From: Pseudomonas fluorescens
GTDB taxonomy: Bacteria > Pseudomonadota > Gammaproteobacteria > Pseudomonadales > Pseudomonadaceae
Reading direction: 5' to 3'
Length of the DNA stretch: 64,000 nt
NCBI RefSeq assembly: GCF_902497785.1
Contig: NZ_CABVHK010000015.1
Location: 10,746 to 74,745 of the forward strand
Shown here: positions 33,743-42,485 of the stretch, in pieces
How positions within the stretch are numbered: position 1 is the first letter of the stretch
How the letters are laid out: each line of letters opens with the position of its first letter
Notes under the pieces: generated by a model
What the model was told of the DNA's origin: nothing
Database searches by the model: none
What the model saw: the letters and a program-made list of their open reading frames with translations, nothing else
Made by a program: the position numbers and the translations under genes

Positions 33743-33867
33743 ACAGTGTTCCTCACAGGTCGGGTCAAGCCACCGTTCTTGGCCGACGGTGTGCGTTAAC
33801 TGTAATCCTGTTTCGCCGTGTTTGCCCGAGGCGAGTAGAGGTTCACTGCTCTAGATCAGGTGATTGA

Positions 33868-33908
33868 GAAAAAAACGCCGCTTTCCCTTGCAGGGGAGAG
33901 CGGCGCTT
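33868..33908 (-). terminator. rho-independent terminator after phnX
   Basis: Read on the minus strand, an AGCGCCGCT...AGCGGCG stem (33876-33882 with 33899-33905, extended by partial pairing) is followed by T7. It lies 10 bases after the phnX stop codon. Confidence 0.88.
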
Positions 33909-33917
33909 TGAGGTGGA

Positions 33918-34745
33918 TCAGCTGGCCTGCGGCATTTCACCCTTGGCCAGGCGCTGATTGATGTCAGCGATCACGGCCGGCAAATCAGTAATGGTGTCGA
34001 TCATGTAGTGTGGGCGCGAGCTTTCGAACAGCGCGTGGATGCGCTTGCGTTCACTGTCGAGTTGCTCGCTGTCGAGGGCGCGATAACCTTCGTAGTCCAG
34101 ACCCAGCGCGTTGCCCGAGCAGATCAGTGCCACGGTCCACATGCCGGCCCGACGTCCCTCGAGAATACCCGGCACGGTGTCGTCGATCTTCACGCACGCG
34201 GCGACATCGTCGATGCCCAGGGCGATCACGTTGGCCAGCGCCTGAGCCGGCCATGGGCGGCCGTTGGGCACTTCATCAGTGGCGACCACATGATCGGCGA
34301 CGTAGCCGTTGGTGGCCGCGAGCTCGACCACTTTGTCCATGACCTGTTTCGGATAGCCGGAGCAGGAACCGATCTTGATCCCTTGCTGACGCAGGTTGGC
34401 GATGGTGTCCAGCGCGCCGGGGATCAGCGCCGAGTGCTCGGCGATTTTCTCGATCTGCAGCGGCATGAAGCGCTTGTAGATGGCGGTAACGTCATCATCG
34501 GTCGGCGTGCGGCCGAAGGCCTTGCGATAGCGCTCGGCGACGGCCGGCTGATCGCACAGGGTGCGAATGTGGTCCCACTTGCCCATGCCCATCGGCCCGC
34601 GGGCTTCTTCGATGGAGACCTGGACGTCGAACTCGGCGAAGGCTTCGACAAAAATCTGCGTCGGGGCGAAGGAGCCGAAATCGACCACGGTGCCGGCCCA
34701 ATCGAGGATAGCGGCCTGGAGTCTGGTTGGATTGGTGTAGTTCAT
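33918..34745 (-). CDS. phnX: phosphonoacetaldehyde hydrolase (phosphonatase)
   Basis: A 275-residue HAD-superfamily enzyme that cleaves the C-P bond of phosphonoacetaldehyde to acetaldehyde and phosphate. The nucleophile is Asp15 in LDWAGTVVD, and the Schiff-base Lys56 lies in GMGKWDH, the feature that separates PhnX from other HAD phosphatases. It follows phnW on the same strand, separated by a REP pair, and ends at a strong terminator. Confidence 0.95.
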   Translation of the reverse strand: MNYTNPTRLQAAILDWAGTVVDFGSFAPTQIFVEAFAEFDVQVSIEEARGPMGMGKWDHIRTLCDQPAVAERYRKAFGRTPTDDDVTAIYKRFMPLQIEKIAEHSALIPGALDTIANLRQQGIKIGSCSGYPKQVMDKVVELAATNGYVADHVVATDEVPNGRPWPAQALANVIALGIDDVAACVKIDDTVPGILEGRRAGMWTVALICSGNALGLDYEGYRALDSEQLDSERKRIHALFESSRPHYMIDTITDLPAVIADINQRLAKGEMPQAS

Positions 34746-34791
34746 GGTGATTTAATTCCTGTAATAACTGAATGTTGGAGAGCCGCTTATT

Positions 34792-34882
34792 TGTGGGAGC
34801 GAGCTTGCTCGCGATGCCGGTCTTTCATTCAACATTGATGTCGACTGAGCAGGCCTCATCGCGAGCAAGCTCGCTCCCACAG
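34792..34882. repeat. BIME-like repeat, family A
   Basis: TGTGGGAGCGAGCTTGCTCGCGATG and its inverse about 45 bases later form a paired REP within the phnW-phnX intergenic space. Confidence 0.9.
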
Positions 34883-34899
34883 GGGGATGGGGGTGTGGG

Positions 34900-36009
34900 T
34901 TAGATCTCCAGGACTTCCATCTCGCGTAGCACGTCGGCGATTGCCGCCACGGCGGCGTGCATCTCGGCTTGGTTGACGTGGCCGATACAGCCGACGCGGA
35001 AGGTCTCGACCTGGGTCAACTTGCCGGGGTAGAGAATGAAACCCTTGGCCTTGACCCGTTCGTAGAATTCCTTGAACTGGTAGCGCGGATCCTTCGGCGC
35101 GTGGAAGGTGACGATGATCGGTGCCTGAATCGCGGCGGGCAGGAAGCTGCGCAAACCGAGTTTGGCCATGTCGTCGAGCAGTACGTTGCAGTTGTCGGCG
35201 TACCGTTGATGCCGCGCCGGCAAGCCCCCTTCTTCGTTATATTGCAGCAAGGCTTCATGCAGCGCCGCGACCACGTGGGTCGGCGGGGTGAAGCGCCACT
35301 GCCCGGTCTTGGCCATGTAGCTGTGCTGGTCGAAAAGGTCCATCGCCAGCGAGTGCGAATTGCCGGCGGCAGTCGCCAGCGATTCTTTGCGAGCGAAGAC
35401 GAAACCCATCCCCGGCACACCTTCCAGGCATTTGCCTGAGGCGGCAATCAGCGCATCGAAAGGCACTTGTTGCGCATCCACCGGCAACGCACCGAAGGAA
35501 CTCATGGCGTCGATGATCAGGCGTTTGCCGTGTTGCGCAATGACCTGGGCGATCTCCGGCAGCGGGTTGAGAATGCCGGTGCTGGTTTCGCAATGGATCA
35601 ATGCGACGTGGGTGATGCTCGCGTCGGCTTGCAGCAGGCGGTCAACATCGGCGGCGGTGGTCGGTTCGTCTTCGGCGGTCTCAAAGGTGCTGAAGGCGCG
35701 GCCGAGCACTTCGCAGATTTTCGCCAGGCGCTTGCCGTAGGCGCCATTGATCAGCACCAGAATCTTGCCGTCACGCGGCACCAGTGTGCCGATGGCCGCT
35801 TCCACCGCGAAGGTGCCGCTGCCTTGCAGGGGCACGCAGTGGTGAGTGGCAGCGCCGTTGATGATCGCCAGCAATTGCTCGCAGAGGCTGGCAGTCAGTT
35901 GGTTGAAGCGGTCATCCCATGAACCCCAGTCGACCATCATTGCCTGACGGGTGCGGGCCGAAGTCGTCAACGGGCCGGGGGTGAGCAGGATGGGTTCGGC
36001 AGTACTCAT
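34900..36009 (-). CDS. phnW: 2-aminoethylphosphonate:pyruvate transaminase
   Basis: A 369-residue class V aminotransferase that converts 2-aminoethylphosphonate and pyruvate to phosphonoacetaldehyde and alanine. The PLP-binding lysine is Lys193 in AASGKCLEG; LTPGPLTTS at the N terminus and HCETSTGILNP are family landmarks. It supplies the substrate of PhnX. A LysR gene is divergent with a 109-base spacer containing a palindrome. Confidence 0.95.
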   Translation of the reverse strand: MSTAEPILLTPGPLTTSARTRQAMMVDWGSWDDRFNQLTASLCEQLLAIINGAATHHCVPLQGSGTFAVEAAIGTLVPRDGKILVLINGAYGKRLAKICEVLGRAFSTFETAEDEPTTAADVDRLLQADASITHVALIHCETSTGILNPLPEIAQVIAQHGKRLIIDAMSSFGALPVDAQQVPFDALIAASGKCLEGVPGMGFVFARKESLATAAGNSHSLAMDLFDQHSYMAKTGQWRFTPPTHVVAALHEALLQYNEEGGLPARHQRYADNCNVLLDDMAKLGLRSFLPAAIQAPIIVTFHAPKDPRYQFKEFYERVKAKGFILYPGKLTQVETFRVGCIGHVNQAEMHAAVAAIADVLREMEVLEI

Positions 36010-36050
36010 TCGCGTGTCCTCGCAATCGATGGGATGAAGCTACGGGGCTT

Positions 36051-36062
36051 AAATTGCAATTT
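36051..36062. promoter_or_regulatory. candidate LysR-type operator between phnW and its regulator
   Basis: AAATTGCAATTT is a perfect 12-bp palindrome in the only A/T-rich stretch between phnW and the divergent LysR gene. LysR proteins commonly bind T-N11-A palindromes in such spacers. Assignment is by position only. Confidence 0.4.
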
Positions 36063-36118
36063 GCCGTGCTATCAATCAAATTGTTTGTTGTTATGCCAGC
36101 CATCAGTGAGGGTTATTC

Positions 36119-36976
36119 ATGAACCTGTTCCAGCTCCGCGCCTTCGATGCGGTGGCCCGCGAGGGCAGCTTCACCCGTGCCGCCGCGCGGCTGTTCATCA
36201 GCCAGCCGGCGGTCACCGGGCACATCAAGGCATTGGAGGAGCACTACCAGATCACCTTGCTGCGGCGCACCGCGCGTCGGGTCGAACTGACCGAGGAGGG
36301 CACCAAACTCGCCGCGATCACGCGGGCGATGTTTGGTCTGGCGGAAGAAGCGCAGGTGATGCTCGAGGCCAATCGGCAATTGCTCACTGGGCGACTGGAA
36401 GTGGCGGCGGACGGGCCGCACATGGTCATGCCGATGCTCGCCAGTTTGCGCGCGCGCTATCCGGGGATCACCGTGAACCTGCGCCTGGGCAATGCACAGG
36501 AAACCCTCGCGGCGCTGTTGTCCGAGCATGCCGATGTGGCGGTGCTGACCGAGGTCGAACCGCGCAAGGGTTTGCATTTGCAGGCCTTGAGCGAGTCGCG
36601 GATTTGCGCGCTGGTGCCGGAGGGTCATCCGTGGGCGCACCGATCTAAGGGGGTGCCTTTAAAAGAGCTGGATCAAGTGATCATGGTGTTGCGCGAACCG
36701 AGCTCGATTACCCGGCGCACGTTTGATCAGGCGTGTATTCAGGCGAAGGTGAGTCCGCGGGTGTTGCTCGAACTGGACAGTCGTGAGGCGGTGACCGAGG
36801 CCGTGGCGGCAGAGTTGGGCGTGGGGGTGGTGTCATCGGTAGAGGTCAGCCATGACCCGCGAGTGGCGGCGGTGCCGATTATTGGCGAGGGGCTGGTGAA
36901 CCGGCACATGATCGGTTGCATGGAGCGGCGGCGGGATTTGCGCTTGATCCAGGCGTTTTTTGATTTGGCGCCGTAG
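36119..36976 (+). CDS. LysR-family regulator, probable activator of phnWX
   Basis: A 285-residue LTTR with the N-terminal winged helix (about 1-60; GSFTRAAARLFISQPAVTGHIKALE) and a substrate-binding domain. It is transcribed away from phnW, the usual arrangement for an LTTR that senses the pathway substrate, here 2-aminoethylphosphonate or phosphonoacetaldehyde by inference. The protein resembles the second LysR of this island (37070-37942). Confidence 0.9.
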   Translation: MNLFQLRAFDAVAREGSFTRAAARLFISQPAVTGHIKALEEHYQITLLRRTARRVELTEEGTKLAAITRAMFGLAEEAQVMLEANRQLLTGRLEVAADGPHMVMPMLASLRARYPGITVNLRLGNAQETLAALLSEHADVAVLTEVEPRKGLHLQALSESRICALVPEGHPWAHRSKGVPLKELDQVIMVLREPSSITRRTFDQACIQAKVSPRVLLELDSREAVTEAVAAELGVGVVSSVEVSHDPRVAAVPIIGEGLVNRHMIGCMERRRDLRLIQAFFDLAP

Positions 36977-37055
36977 GAGCTGCCGAAGGCTGCGATCTTT
37001 TGATCTTCGCCTTTAAAAGCAACATCAAAAGATCGCAGCCTTCGGCAGCTCCTAC
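36973..37055. repeat. BIME-like repeat, family B
   Basis: GTAGGAGCTGCCGAAGGCTG...TTTTGAT and its exact complement (about 32-base arms) flank a short loop between the two convergent LysR genes. It touches the stop codon of the upstream gene and could serve as a bidirectional terminator. Confidence 0.9.
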
Positions 37056-37069
37056 AGGAGACCGGGCGT

Positions 37070-37942
37070 TCAGTCCAGGCTCTCGCGCACCATCTCCAGA
37101 AACGTCGCCACCACCCGCCGTGAACTCTGTTCGCGCAAGCACACCAGCGTCTCTGTCAGCCGTCGTGTGCAGTCGGTAATCGGCAACGCGCACACCCGCG
37201 AATCCGCGCCGAATTCAGCGGCCGACACTACCCCCACCCCGATCCCCACCACCACCGCTTCGCGCGCCGCTTCCCGGCCTTCGACCTGAATCGCCGGACG
37301 AATGCGGAACCCGGCCCCGGCCATTTCCTCTTCCAGGGTCTGGCGCGTCACCGAGCCGATTTCCCGCAGCACCAGCGGCGTGTCGTCGAGGTCTGCCAGG
37401 CAGATTGATTCGCGGTCCGCCCAGGGATGATTGCGCGAAACGAACGCCACCATCGGGTCGTTGCGCAGCGGCAACGAGATCAAGCGTTCATCGCTGACTT
37501 CGCGCCCGAGCAACGCCAGATCAGCCTGATAGTTGAACAATCGAAACAGCGATTCATCGGTGTTGCCGGTTTCAATTTTCACGCTGATGCCGGGGTAGCG
37601 CTCGCAGAACCGCGCGATTTGCGGCAACACATGCACCGGCGCATCGACCGCGAGAATCAGGCTGCCAGTCTGCAAGGCCCGCGAGTCGTGCAGCAGTTCC
37701 TGTGCCTCGGCCTCAATCACGAACAATCGCTGTGTAATGCTGAGCAGGCGTTCGCCCAGATCGGTCAGGCGCACCGAGCGTTTATTGCGGTGGAACAGCA
37801 GCACGCCGAAGCGCTCTTCGAGTTTGCGCACTTGGTCGGAAATCGCCGGTTGCGTGAGAAAAAGCCGCTCGGCGGCTTTGGTAAAACTTCCGTGAACGGC
37901 CACGGCGTGGAAGGCTTTGAGCTGGGCGTGGGAAACCGACAT
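37070..37942 (-). CDS. LysR-family regulator, divergent from MFS/FAD oxidase pair
   Basis: A 290-residue LTTR with the N-terminal helix-turn-helix GSFTKAAERLFLTQPAISDQVRKLE and a C-terminal effector domain. The ATG at 37942 has GGAGG six bases upstream. It diverges from a transporter and FAD oxidase pair, so it probably controls these. It and the phnW-side LysR look like paralogues, and both may sense phosphonates. Confidence 0.9.
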   Translation of the reverse strand: MSVSHAQLKAFHAVAVHGSFTKAAERLFLTQPAISDQVRKLEERFGVLLFHRNKRSVRLTDLGERLLSITQRLFVIEAEAQELLHDSRALQTGSLILAVDAPVHVLPQIARFCERYPGISVKIETGNTDESLFRLFNYQADLALLGREVSDERLISLPLRNDPMVAFVSRNHPWADRESICLADLDDTPLVLREIGSVTRQTLEEEMAGAGFRIRPAIQVEGREAAREAVVVGIGVGVVSAAEFGADSRVCALPITDCTRRLTETLVCLREQSSRRVVATFLEMVRESLD

Positions 37943-37967
37943 CGAAACCTCCAGTAACAAGCTGGGC

Positions 37968-37995
37968 TTATATTGGAAATACGATAAATCGATTT
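37968..37995. promoter_or_regulatory. candidate LysR-type operator in the LysR/MFS spacer
   Basis: TTAT (37968-37971), 12 bases, ATAA (37984-37987) forms a dyad of the usual LysR type and is followed by the palindrome AAATCGATTT (37986-37995). The site is 25 bases upstream of the LysR start codon. Confidence 0.4.
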
Positions 37996-38210
37996 CACTT
38001 ATTAATCAGTAATTGTTTTTATCGGCCTCAGCCCCGGTGACTGGTCAGTCGAACAGCGTCGGTGGCCATGAGCCTGTGCGTGCAACAGCAGGACTCATCT
38101 GACCGGTATCGCCTCAGGGAAGCAGCGGTATCGAAGTGCTCAACAATAAAAACACAGGCGTTATTTCTCAATTTCTGCCGGCACACTCACACCCTGAGGT
38201 CAGAACCACA

Positions 38211-39536
38211 ATGAACAAGCACATCGGCACCATCAAGCGTTGGCGCGTGCAGATCTTCGCGATCACCTGGCTCGCCTACGCCGCTTTCTACTTTACCCGC
38301 AAAGCGTTTTCCGTGGCCAAACTGGGGATCGGTGAAGACCCCTCGTTCATGCTCGACAAGATGACCATGGCCAACCTCGACGCCATCTACCTCGCGGCCT
38401 ACGCCGTCGGACAATTCACCTGGGGCATCCTCGCCGACCGCTATGGCCCCAGAGTCGTGGTATTTGGCGGGTTGCTGATTTCCGCAGCGGCGGCGCTGGT
38501 CATGGGCAGTTTTGCGACGCTGCCGATTTTCGCCACGTGCATGCTGATTCAGGGGTTGGCCCAGTCCACCGGCTGGTCGGGGCTGTGCAAAAACCTCGGC
38601 AGTTTCTTCCCATCCGAACAGCGCGGGCGGGTGCTCGGGCTCTGGAGTTCCTGCTATGCCTTTGGCGGGCTCGTGGCTTCGCCGTTTGCCGGTTGGTGGG
38701 CGTACACGCTCATCGGTTCCTGGCACGCGGCGTTCATTTCCAGTGCGGCAGTGGTTGGGCTGGTCGCCGTGCTGTTTTTTATTTTCCAGCGCAACAAACC
38801 GGAAGATGTGGGCCTGCCAGCGGTGGAGCCGGAGCCTGAGCTGACCGCTGAAGAGGCGCACGCTCAAAGCAAGATCAGTGTGCTGGAGCCGCTGAAGGAA
38901 ATCCTGCGTAACCGCACCGTGCTGGTGCTCGGCCTCGCGTACTTTCTGCTGAAGCCGGCACGCTACGCGATCCTGTTGTGGGGCCCGGTGATCGTATTCG
39001 AAAAGATGCCTTCCGTGGGCAAGGTCGGTGCGGCAATTATCCCGACCGCTTTTGAACTGGCCGGGTTGCTCGGGCCGATCCTGCTTGGGCTGGCATCGGA
39101 CAAGCTGTTTGGCGCCCGACGCATGCCGGGCTGCGTGATCAGCCTGCTGGCGCTGACTGTTTCGCTGGCGTTGTTCATGGGCGCCCTGAACACCGGCAGT
39201 GTGACGCTGGTGGTGGCGCTGTTGTTCTTCATGGGCCTGACCCTGTACGGACCCGATTCGATGATCAGCGGCGCCGCAGCGATTGATTTCGGCACCGCCA
39301 AGGCCGGCGCCACCTCGGCCGGCTTCGTCAACGGCTGCGGTTCGGTCGGGGCGATTCTCGGCGGTCTGCTGCCGGGCTACTTCGACTCGGTCACCGTGTT
39401 CATTATCTTCGCCGGCTGTGCCTTGTTTTCGGCGCTGGTGCTGATCCCCTACTGGAACAGTCGCCCGGCGGGCCTGCGGGCCAAAAGTGCATTCGTGCCG
39501 AACCGGCCGATGAGCGTCAAACCCCTGCGTACCTGA
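38211..39536 (+). CDS. MFS transporter, organophosphate:phosphate antiporter (OPA)-like
   Basis: A 441-residue inner-membrane protein with about twelve helices. The N-terminal WLAYAAFYFTRKAFSVAK is the OPA-family hallmark (GlpT, UhpT, PgtP relatives). Placement between a LysR gene and a FAD oxidase, next to phnWX, suggests uptake of a phosphonate such as 2-aminoethylphosphonate or an N-substituted derivative. ATG at 38211 begins MNKHIGTIKRW. Confidence 0.85.
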   Translation: MNKHIGTIKRWRVQIFAITWLAYAAFYFTRKAFSVAKLGIGEDPSFMLDKMTMANLDAIYLAAYAVGQFTWGILADRYGPRVVVFGGLLISAAAALVMGSFATLPIFATCMLIQGLAQSTGWSGLCKNLGSFFPSEQRGRVLGLWSSCYAFGGLVASPFAGWWAYTLIGSWHAAFISSAAVVGLVAVLFFIFQRNKPEDVGLPAVEPEPELTAEEAHAQSKISVLEPLKEILRNRTVLVLGLAYFLLKPARYAILLWGPVIVFEKMPSVGKVGAAIIPTAFELAGLLGPILLGLASDKLFGARRMPGCVISLLALTVSLALFMGALNTGSVTLVVALLFFMGLTLYGPDSMISGAAAIDFGTAKAGATSAGFVNGCGSVGAILGGLLPGYFDSVTVFIIFAGCALFSALVLIPYWNSRPAGLRAKSAFVPNRPMSVKPLRT

Positions 39537-39546
39537 GGAAATACCG

Positions 39547-40938
39547 ATGAGACCTTTCTGGCTGGAACAGGCGCTGGCGGCCGAATCCTGCGCGCCGTGC
39601 GAACCTTTAGCCGCGGACACCCGCGCCGATGTCTGCATCGTCGGCGGTGGCTACACCGGGTTGTGGACCGCGATCATGCTCAAGGAACAAAACCCGGAAC
39701 TGGATGTGCTGCTGATTGAAGCCGACATCTGCGGGGCTGGCGCCAGTGGCCGCAACGGCGGTTGTGCGCTGTCGTGGTCGGCCAAATATTTCACCCTGCA
39801 AAGGTTGTTCGGCGTGGAAGAGGCGGTGCGACTGGTCAAGGAGTCCGAGCGCAGTATTTATGCGATCGGCACCTTCTGCGAACAGTACGGCGTGGACGCC
39901 GATTACCGCCTCGACGGCACGCTCTACACTGCGACCAACCGCGCGCAATGCGGTTCGACCGACGCGGTGATCGCGGCGCTTGAACGCAACGGCATCAACT
40001 CCTTCACCCAGCGGCCGGTCGCGGATGTGCAGCGCATGGCCGGCTCCACCAGACACCTGGAAGGCTGGTTTTCGCCGGCCGCCGCCAGCGTGCAGCCGGG
40101 CAAACTGGTGCGCGGCTTGCGTCAGGTCGCCTTGCAACTCGGGGTGAGAATTCATGAAAACACCGCGATGACCGGGTTGGAGGAAGGCAAGCCAGCGACG
40201 ATTCACACGCCGCACGGCAGCGTCCGTGCGGATCGGGTGGTGCTGGCCATGAACGCATGGATGGCCCGCGCGTTCCCGCAGTTCGAACGCAGCGTGGCGA
40301 TTGTCTCCAGCGACATGCTGATCACCGAACCACGGCCGGATTTGCTCGAAGACATCGGTTTGACCAGCGGTGTCACGGTGCTCGATTCGCGGATTTTCGT
40401 GCACTACTACCACAACACTCCCGACGGCCGAATCATGCTCGGCAAGGGCGGCAACACGTTCGCTTACGGCGGGCGGATGTTGCCGGTGTTCGATCAACCC
40501 TCGCCCTATGCCGGGCTGTTGCAACACAGCCTCGCTGATTTTTTTCCGGCGTTTGCCGAGATCAAGGTCGAGGCGACCTGGAACGGACCGTCGGATCGCT
40601 CGGTCACCGGTTTACCGTTCTTCGGCCAGATGAGTGGCCACGGCAATGTGTTTTACGGTTTCGGCTACTCCGGCAGCGGGGTCGGGCCGTGCCACATGGG
40701 CGGGCAGATTCTTGCCTCAATGGTGCAGGGGCTGGACAACGTGTGGACGCGCTCGCCGCTGGTCAACGGTCCATTGGGCTTTTTTCCGCCGGAGCCGATT
40801 CGATACCTGGGCTCGTTGATGGTGCGCAACGCCATCCGCCGCAAGGAACGCGCCGAGGATCGCGGGCACCGGCCACGGCATCTGGATGTGCGCCTGGCGA
40901 AGTTCGCGGCGGCGGCAGGCAAGGCCGACAAGGGTTGA
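39547..40938 (+). CDS. FAD-dependent oxidoreductase (DAO family), candidate aminophosphonate oxidase
   Basis: A 463-residue flavoprotein with the N-terminal Rossmann motif GGGYTGLWTAIML and a substrate domain of the DAO/glycine oxidase type, ending with the FGYSGSGVGPCHMGG flavin loop. It lies 10 bases after the transporter gene. FAD oxidoreductases near phnW/phnX are known to act on aminophosphonates such as N-methyl-aminoethylphosphonate; that role here is inference. Its stop codon directly abuts the convergent VgrG-like gene. Confidence 0.82.
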   Translation: MRPFWLEQALAAESCAPCEPLAADTRADVCIVGGGYTGLWTAIMLKEQNPELDVLLIEADICGAGASGRNGGCALSWSAKYFTLQRLFGVEEAVRLVKESERSIYAIGTFCEQYGVDADYRLDGTLYTATNRAQCGSTDAVIAALERNGINSFTQRPVADVQRMAGSTRHLEGWFSPAAASVQPGKLVRGLRQVALQLGVRIHENTAMTGLEEGKPATIHTPHGSVRADRVVLAMNAWMARAFPQFERSVAIVSSDMLITEPRPDLLEDIGLTSGVTVLDSRIFVHYYHNTPDGRIMLGKGGNTFAYGGRMLPVFDQPSPYAGLLQHSLADFFPAFAEIKVEATWNGPSDRSVTGLPFFGQMSGHGNVFYGFGYSGSGVGPCHMGGQILASMVQGLDNVWTRSPLVNGPLGFFPPEPIRYLGSLMVRNAIRRKERAEDRGHRPRHLDVRLAKFAAAAGKADKG

Positions 40939-42267
40939 TCAGACCTGGCGGTTGATCAGCCAGTCAAACAACAGGCGGTCGTCGCCACGGGGCTGTGGGC
41001 GGGGGCGGGGCGGGGGCGGATTGCTCGCAGCGGCGCATAACACCGGACGGTCCGGATCGCTGTCGAGGAAACTGACGAGCACCTCGGTTCCGGCCACCGG
41101 CAACCTGGAAGGATCAACCCGGCTGTGCGGCGAAGTAACAGCGACAGGCAGCCACAAACCGCTGGACTGATCGTTATCGGACGCCGGCGTCGGCCACAGC
41201 CTGACGAGTATCCGGCCTTGCTCGTCCAGCGCTGCCGGTGCACCGACTGGGCCGAGCACTCGCGCCTTCTGGTAGCCCGGAATGCCGGGCCGGGCCTGTG
41301 TCAGTGCGGGCCGGAACACCGTTGACCACGGGATGGCGGTAAACCGATTGCTGTAACGCCGGGCGGGGTCGGGCGTGTCCGGGGCGAGTATCGAGGGCTG
41401 CTGGCCTTGATGGCGGACCTCGGTCAGCAACCACTGATCGTTGAAGCTCGACAACGGATGTTCCGACACCTGCACGATGCGTCCGCTGCGCAATTCGCTG
41501 TGATTGCTTTGACCTTGTATCTGTCGATGCCGGCAGCGCAGCCGCTCCAGAGTGCGGCGACTGAGCTGGTCGCGCTCGAGGGGTTGCGCTGCGGGGCGCT
41601 CGGAGAGCGGGGACGCGGTGTGACGCTGGAACAGTTCACTGATCACCGGCGCGTTTGCCGTGTGTGGCGCATCGGCATCCACCGACATCAGCAACGGCTC
41701 CACGGGAAAACTCAGGCTGTCATCCGCCAGCACCAGCACGTGGCGTTCGCGTTGGTGTTCGAAGTGATAGTGGATGCCTTCTTCTTCGCAGAGCCGTTGA
41801 AAAAATGCCAGGTCAGTCTCATCGAACTGAATGCAGAACGGCCTGACGGGATAGCGGCCGTTGGGCAGTTCGAAACGATAGCTGTCTTCAGGCAACGCAT
41901 TTTCCGCGAGCAACTGTTGCAGGATCGCCGGCACGGCGAGGTGGTGGAACACCCGGCGCGTGCGCTGGCGGTCGAGGTTTTGTAGCCAGGGCACCAGCAC
42001 CAGGTGGTAGCCGACCCGGTGCTGGCCGCGATGTTCGCGACTGGCGCTGTGGACGATGCCGTGGACACCCTGGCCATTCGTGAGGTTGAGAAATACCGGC
42101 TGTTGGAGCACATGATCGAGGTTGATGGCCGGTGCCAGGCCGATCACGTCGAGATCGAATCGATACGGCTGGTTGAGGGCTTCACGGCCGCTGAGCTGCA
42201 GTATCTGCAAACTCAAATCACTGTCCAGCAGTGTCAGGGTGAAAGGACTTTCCTTGTCGTTATGCAT
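40939..42267 (-). CDS. short VgrG-like (type VI secretion spike) protein
   Basis: A 442-residue protein with the gp27-like VgrG N-terminal region (about 10-330: FTLTLLDSDLSLQILQLSGREALNQPYRFD; FHHLAVPAILQQLL; YHFEHQRERHVLVLADD) followed by the gp5-like OB fold (about 345-425: GRILVRLWPTP, WLPVA, GTEVLVSFLDSDPDRPVL). It ends within 35 residues of the OB fold in a Pro/Arg-rich tail and lacks the long beta-helix needle of ordinary VgrGs (600-700 residues or more). No other T6SS gene or effector is nearby. ATG at 42267 is chosen for the AGAAG eight bases upstream; 42285 is possible. Confidence 0.85.
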   Translation of the reverse strand: MHNDKESPFTLTLLDSDLSLQILQLSGREALNQPYRFDLDVIGLAPAINLDHVLQQPVFLNLTNGQGVHGIVHSASREHRGQHRVGYHLVLVPWLQNLDRQRTRRVFHHLAVPAILQQLLAENALPEDSYRFELPNGRYPVRPFCIQFDETDLAFFQRLCEEEGIHYHFEHQRERHVLVLADDSLSFPVEPLLMSVDADAPHTANAPVISELFQRHTASPLSERPAAQPLERDQLSRRTLERLRCRHRQIQGQSNHSELRSGRIVQVSEHPLSSFNDQWLLTEVRHQGQQPSILAPDTPDPARRYSNRFTAIPWSTVFRPALTQARPGIPGYQKARVLGPVGAPAALDEQGRILVRLWPTPASDNDQSSGLWLPVAVTSPHSRVDPSRLPVAGTEVLVSFLDSDPDRPVLCAAASNPPPPRPRPQPRGDDRLLFDWLINRQV

Positions 42268-42485
42268 CGATCGCGCTTCTGCCATGGGAATGGGCAGAGA
42301 GGGTACGAAACCGCGGCCCTTTATAGTCACCTTCAATTGATGTTTCAGAATCGCCCTACAACTACCGTTGAAGATGTCGATCCGGCAGGTTGGAATTTTT
42401 GGTCGATTGCCAACTTTAGGCCGTATAAACTTGCACAAAGCGCCGGCCAATAGATGTCTCGGCGCCACAGACAAGAGAGTGAGTA

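Noticed and set aside
38211..39536. Glycerol-3-phosphate transporter GlpT
   Set aside because: It is an OPA-family member, but no glp gene is nearby and its partners are a LysR regulator and FAD oxidase next to phnWX.
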